Of a stretch of DNA of 64,000 nt, positions 62,147-64,000 are shown piece by piece. The stretch is from assembly GCF_030177755.1 (NCBI RefSeq), contig NZ_CP126539.1, forward strand, positions 434,001 through 498,000, in the 5' to 3' direction. The number at the start of each line of letters is the position of its first letter. Within the stretch, counting starts at the first letter, position 1. The notes below the pieces were generated by a model. The model saw nothing but the letters and a program-made list of their open reading frames with translations. It did not search any database and had not been told where the DNA came from. The DNA is from Devosia sp. RR2S18. Lineage in GTDB: Bacteria; Pseudomonadota; Alphaproteobacteria; Rhizobiales; Devosiaceae. A program made the position numbers and the translations under genes.

Positions 62147-62572
62147 GTGATCCAGTATTCCCTGCGTTGTTCCCAAGGCCATAGCTATGACGCCTGGTTC
62201 AAGAATGCCCAGGCATTCGACGACCAGCAGGCGCGCGGCATTGTCGTTTGCGCCGTGTGTGGTGATGGTCAGGTCGAAAAGGCTTTGATGGCGCCGGCCG
62301 TGGCGCGAACCGATAATGCCAAAGTGGCGGTGAGCGCCGGGCACCCTGATCCCGCGCAACTGCGTCAATTGCTCAAGGCCTTCAAGCAAAAAGTCTTGAG
62401 CGAGGCGGAGAATGTCGGCGATCGCTTTGCCGAGGAAGCGCGCAAGATCCACTACGAGGAGGCCGAGGCGCGCGGCATCTACGGGCAGGCCAGCCGGGAT
62501 GAAGTGGTGGCGCTGGCCGAGGAGGGGATCGAATTCCTGCCGCTTCCCGATCTGCCCGAGGAACACAACTAG
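62147..62572 (+). CDS. DUF1178 family protein
   Basis: A 141-residue protein of the DUF1178 family. It has a Cys pair near the N-terminus ([13 protein letters not shown]) and a second ([10 protein letters not shown]), possibly a zinc ribbon. The later half is a helical region. Start GTG 62147. Function is unknown. It follows the nitrilase gene in this order of bacteria. Confidence 0.83.
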   Translation: MIQYSLRCSQGHSYDAWFKNAQAFDDQQARGIVVCAVCGDGQVEKALMAPAVARTDNAKVAVSAGHPDPAQLRQLLKAFKQKVLSEAENVGDRFAEEARKIHYEEAEARGIYGQASRDEVVALAEEGIEFLPLPDLPEEHN

Positions 62573-62591
62573 GGCTCCGGCCTTATTCATC

Positions 62592-62620
62592 AGGGCGGCA
62601 CTTCGGTGCCGCCCTTTTTT
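62592..62620 (+). terminator. rho-independent terminator after DUF1178 gene
   Basis: A 9-bp stem AGGGCGGCA/TGCCGCCCT with a CTTCGG loop, followed by six T's. It separates the DUF1178 gene from the aldo/keto reductase gene. Confidence 0.93.
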
Positions 62621-62648
62621 CCCGCCGGGCCATTTCAGGAGACATTTT

Positions 62649-63518
62649 ATGCCAGAACTCGACGCAGCTCAGTCCGGCACCTTCGCCATTGGCGGAGACC
62701 TTGAGGTCAACCGCCTGGGCTTTGGGGCGATGCGCATTACCGGCAAGGGGATCTGGGGGCCGCCCGAGGATGCCGCAGAAGCCAAGCGCACGCTGCTTCG
62801 CCTTCCCGAGCTCAATGTAAATTTCGTCGACACTGCCGAGAGCTATGGTCCCTATATCAGCGAAGAGCTGATCGGGGAGGTGCTCGCGCCCTATGGACAG
62901 GGCACGATCATTGCCACCAAGAGCGGGCTGACGCGCACCGGTCCTGACCAGTGGCACCAGCTGGCGCGGCCGGAATTCCTGCGGCAAGGCGTGGTGACCA
63001 GCCTCCAGCGGCTCAAGCTCGAGCGGCTCGATCTCTGGCAGCTGCACCGGATCGAAAGCGGTACACCGCTCGAGGATCAGTTCGGCGTCATCGCCGACAT
63101 GCAGAAGGAAGGGCTCATCCGCCATGTCGGGCTCTCCGAAGTCAGCGTTGCCGACATCGAGGAAGCGAGCCGCTACTTCAAGGTCGCGACAGTCCAGAAC
63201 CACTACAACCTCACCAATCGCAAGAGCGAGACGGTGCTGGATTATTGCGAGAAGAACGGCATCGGGTTCATTCCGTGGTTTCCGCTGGCCGGCGGCGAAC
63301 TGGCCAAGAGCGACAAGCAGTTTGCTGATATCGCTGAGAAGCACGATGCCTCCCCCAGTCAGATCGCGCTGGCTTGGGTGCTTAAGCGATCGCCGGTCAT
63401 GCTGCCGATCCCAGGGACTGGGAAGGTGAAGCACCTGGAAGAGAACGTTGCCGCTGCCGGCATCGCATTGAGCGACGAAGACTTCCAGACGCTCGATGCC
63501 ATCGGGCGCAAGGGCTAA
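62649..63518 (+). CDS. aldo/keto reductase
   Basis: A 289-residue (alpha/beta)8-barrel NADPH oxidoreductase. The catalytic tetrad can be placed: Asp in VDTAESYG, Tyr in the same block, Lys in IIATKSGL and His in WQLHRIE. The NADP-binding end shows [14 protein letters not shown]. Start ATG 62649; the frame is open further upstream but a terminator at 62592-62620 makes this start clear. Substrate unknown. Confidence 0.87.
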   Translation: MPELDAAQSGTFAIGGDLEVNRLGFGAMRITGKGIWGPPEDAAEAKRTLLRLPELNVNFVDTAESYGPYISEELIGEVLAPYGQGTIIATKSGLTRTGPDQWHQLARPEFLRQGVVTSLQRLKLERLDLWQLHRIESGTPLEDQFGVIADMQKEGLIRHVGLSEVSVADIEEASRYFKVATVQNHYNLTNRKSETVLDYCEKNGIGFIPWFPLAGGELAKSDKQFADIAEKHDASPSQIALAWVLKRSPVMLPIPGTGKVKHLEENVAAAGIALSDEDFQTLDAIGRKG

Positions 63519-63539
63519 TCGGTATTTGAAGGGGAGTTA

Positions 63540-63585
63540 GGTCGGTCCGATGGGGAGGGTGGAATCCCCGCCATCGGACCTGACC
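63540..63585. terminator. strong hairpin between convergent genes
   Basis: A 10-bp perfect stem GGTCCGATGG/CCATCGGACC, extended by GGTC/GACC after a one-base bulge. There is no T-run, so it may stop transcription in both directions or fold as a cruciform. Confidence 0.55.
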
Positions 63586-63694
63586 AGAAGGCTAAGCCTT
63601 GGCAGGCCGCCTTTTGGCTGACGCGGCGTGTAGCATGCTCACATGAACATGCCCAGCCCTATCTCGGGCTCTTGAAGAGGTGTTTGCTGCCGGT

Positions 63695-64000
63695 TCAGTC
63701 GAGATAGGGGATGTCGACCTTGTGGGAGCGACCCAACCGCCGGTGCAGGCTGGAGGGCAGCGCGACCAGCAGTTCATTGTCGATGAAACTGGCGAGGCGC
63801 TTGGCGAAGGGTTGGCTGGGCGCAGCCCGCATCGCGGCGCGTACCGGCGCCATGTCGCTGCCCGCGCCCCATTCGTGCCCCGGCGTCCGGTCTTCCTGGA
63901 TCGCAAGGGCCGGCACGAGTTGACGGCGCTTGACGCGGCCAAGAATGGAGCGATGGGGCCGGTAGATCACCCGGTCGATGACCTCCTCGAGGGCTTGGGG
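63695..64000 (-). CDS. hypothetical protein, truncated by window edge
   Basis: The last 101 codons of a minus-strand gene whose start lies outside the window. The stop is at 63695. The visible C-terminus (ending KVDIPYLD) has a basic stretch, a polar helical middle and a final short hydrophobic segment. I do not recognise the family. It is convergent with the aldo/keto reductase gene. Confidence 0.55.
   Translation of the reverse strand, partial: PQALEEVIDRVIYRPHRSILGRVKRRQLVPALAIQEDRTPGHEWGAGSDMAPVRAAMRAAPSQPFAKRLASFIDNELLVALPSSLHRRLGRSHKVDIPYLD

Noticed and set aside
1..64000. CRISPR arrays, prophage, transposases
   Set aside because: No regular short-spaced repeats, phage structural genes or transposase motifs were seen anywhere in the window.

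Overview
The window is a GC-rich, densely coding chromosomal segment from an alphaproteobacterium of the order Hyphomicrobiales (Rhizobiales). A Devosia-like organism is my best guess, but that is inference from gene content and order, not a database match. The supporting markers are cpdR, cobS-cobT, carD after a 7Fe ferredoxin, DUF2125, DUF3108, DUF1178, gluQ, divergent argH/tlpA, secA opposite a parvulin, and an Omp25-like porin. I see no prophage, insertion sequence, rRNA operon or CRISPR array. Two tRNA genes, Leu(CAA) and Arg(CCT), are present.

Layout. 0.1-3.2 kb: hisC-tyrC (histidinol-phosphate aminotransferase, prephenate/arogenate dehydrogenase) against a DUF2125 gene. 3.3-8.3 kb: a ChaC-type gamma-glutamylcyclotransferase, plsC, ftsX-ftsE, a zinc-ribbon membrane protein and cpdR. 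8.3-12.6 kb: lysA, a second ChaC paralogue and argH, divergent from tlpA. 12.5-18.6 kb: small hypotheticals, an ATP:cob(I)alamin adenosyltransferase, a twin-transmembrane protein, a LysR regulator divergent from an NAD-binding epimerase-like protein, gluQ, an AlkA-like glycosylase, an esterase and an HNH nuclease. 18.6-25.6 kb: dsbB, DUF72, an outer membrane beta-barrel, an aldose sugar dehydrogenase, tRNA-Leu, a stress protein, and an accessory block of DJ-1/PfpI, an HxlR regulator and a frameshifted aminoglycoside 3-N-acetyltransferase. 25.7-33.2 kb: D,D-carboxypeptidase, TusA, CAP lipoprotein, tRNA-Arg, RlpA, a nuclease-M48 protease pair, MutT, GNAT and argJ. 33.6-41.9 kb: parvulin, secA, L,D-transpeptidase, accA, xerD. 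42-49 kb: aroK-aroB, bolA, a J-domain protein, cobS, cobT, a phytase-esterase-like protein. 48.9-58.1 kb: queuosine-precursor transporter, rpmB, DUF3108, a flavodoxin-like gene, a broken SnoaL-like gene, a SUV3-type helicase, an S4 protein, fdxA and carD. 58.2-64 kb: a MerR-ATPase fusion, methyltransferase, comF, grxC, nitrilase, DUF1178, an aldo/keto reductase and a partial gene at the right edge.

The genes are mainly core physiology: aromatic and arginine/lysine/histidine biosynthesis, envelope and division (ftsEX, plsC, dacF, rlpA, L,D-transpeptidase, secA, parvulin), redox and glutathione (chaC x2, grxC, nitrilase, dsbB, tlpA) and cobalamin (adenosyltransferase, cobST). Genes are packed very tightly: six convergent pairs overlap tail-to-tail by exactly four bases, five of them through a shared CTAG.

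The less ordinary parts are: (i) a short upstream ORF embedded in an intrinsic terminator ahead of carD, attenuator-like; (ii) a duplicated, diverged non-coding element of about 290 bases on both sides of the frameshifted SnoaL-like gene; (iii) a MerR regulator fused to an ABC-like P-loop domain; (iv) palindromic operators around the DJ-1/HxlR genes; (v) a cruciform-like element inside cobS-cobT. Two genes carry single-base frameshifts, which may be real or sequencing errors.
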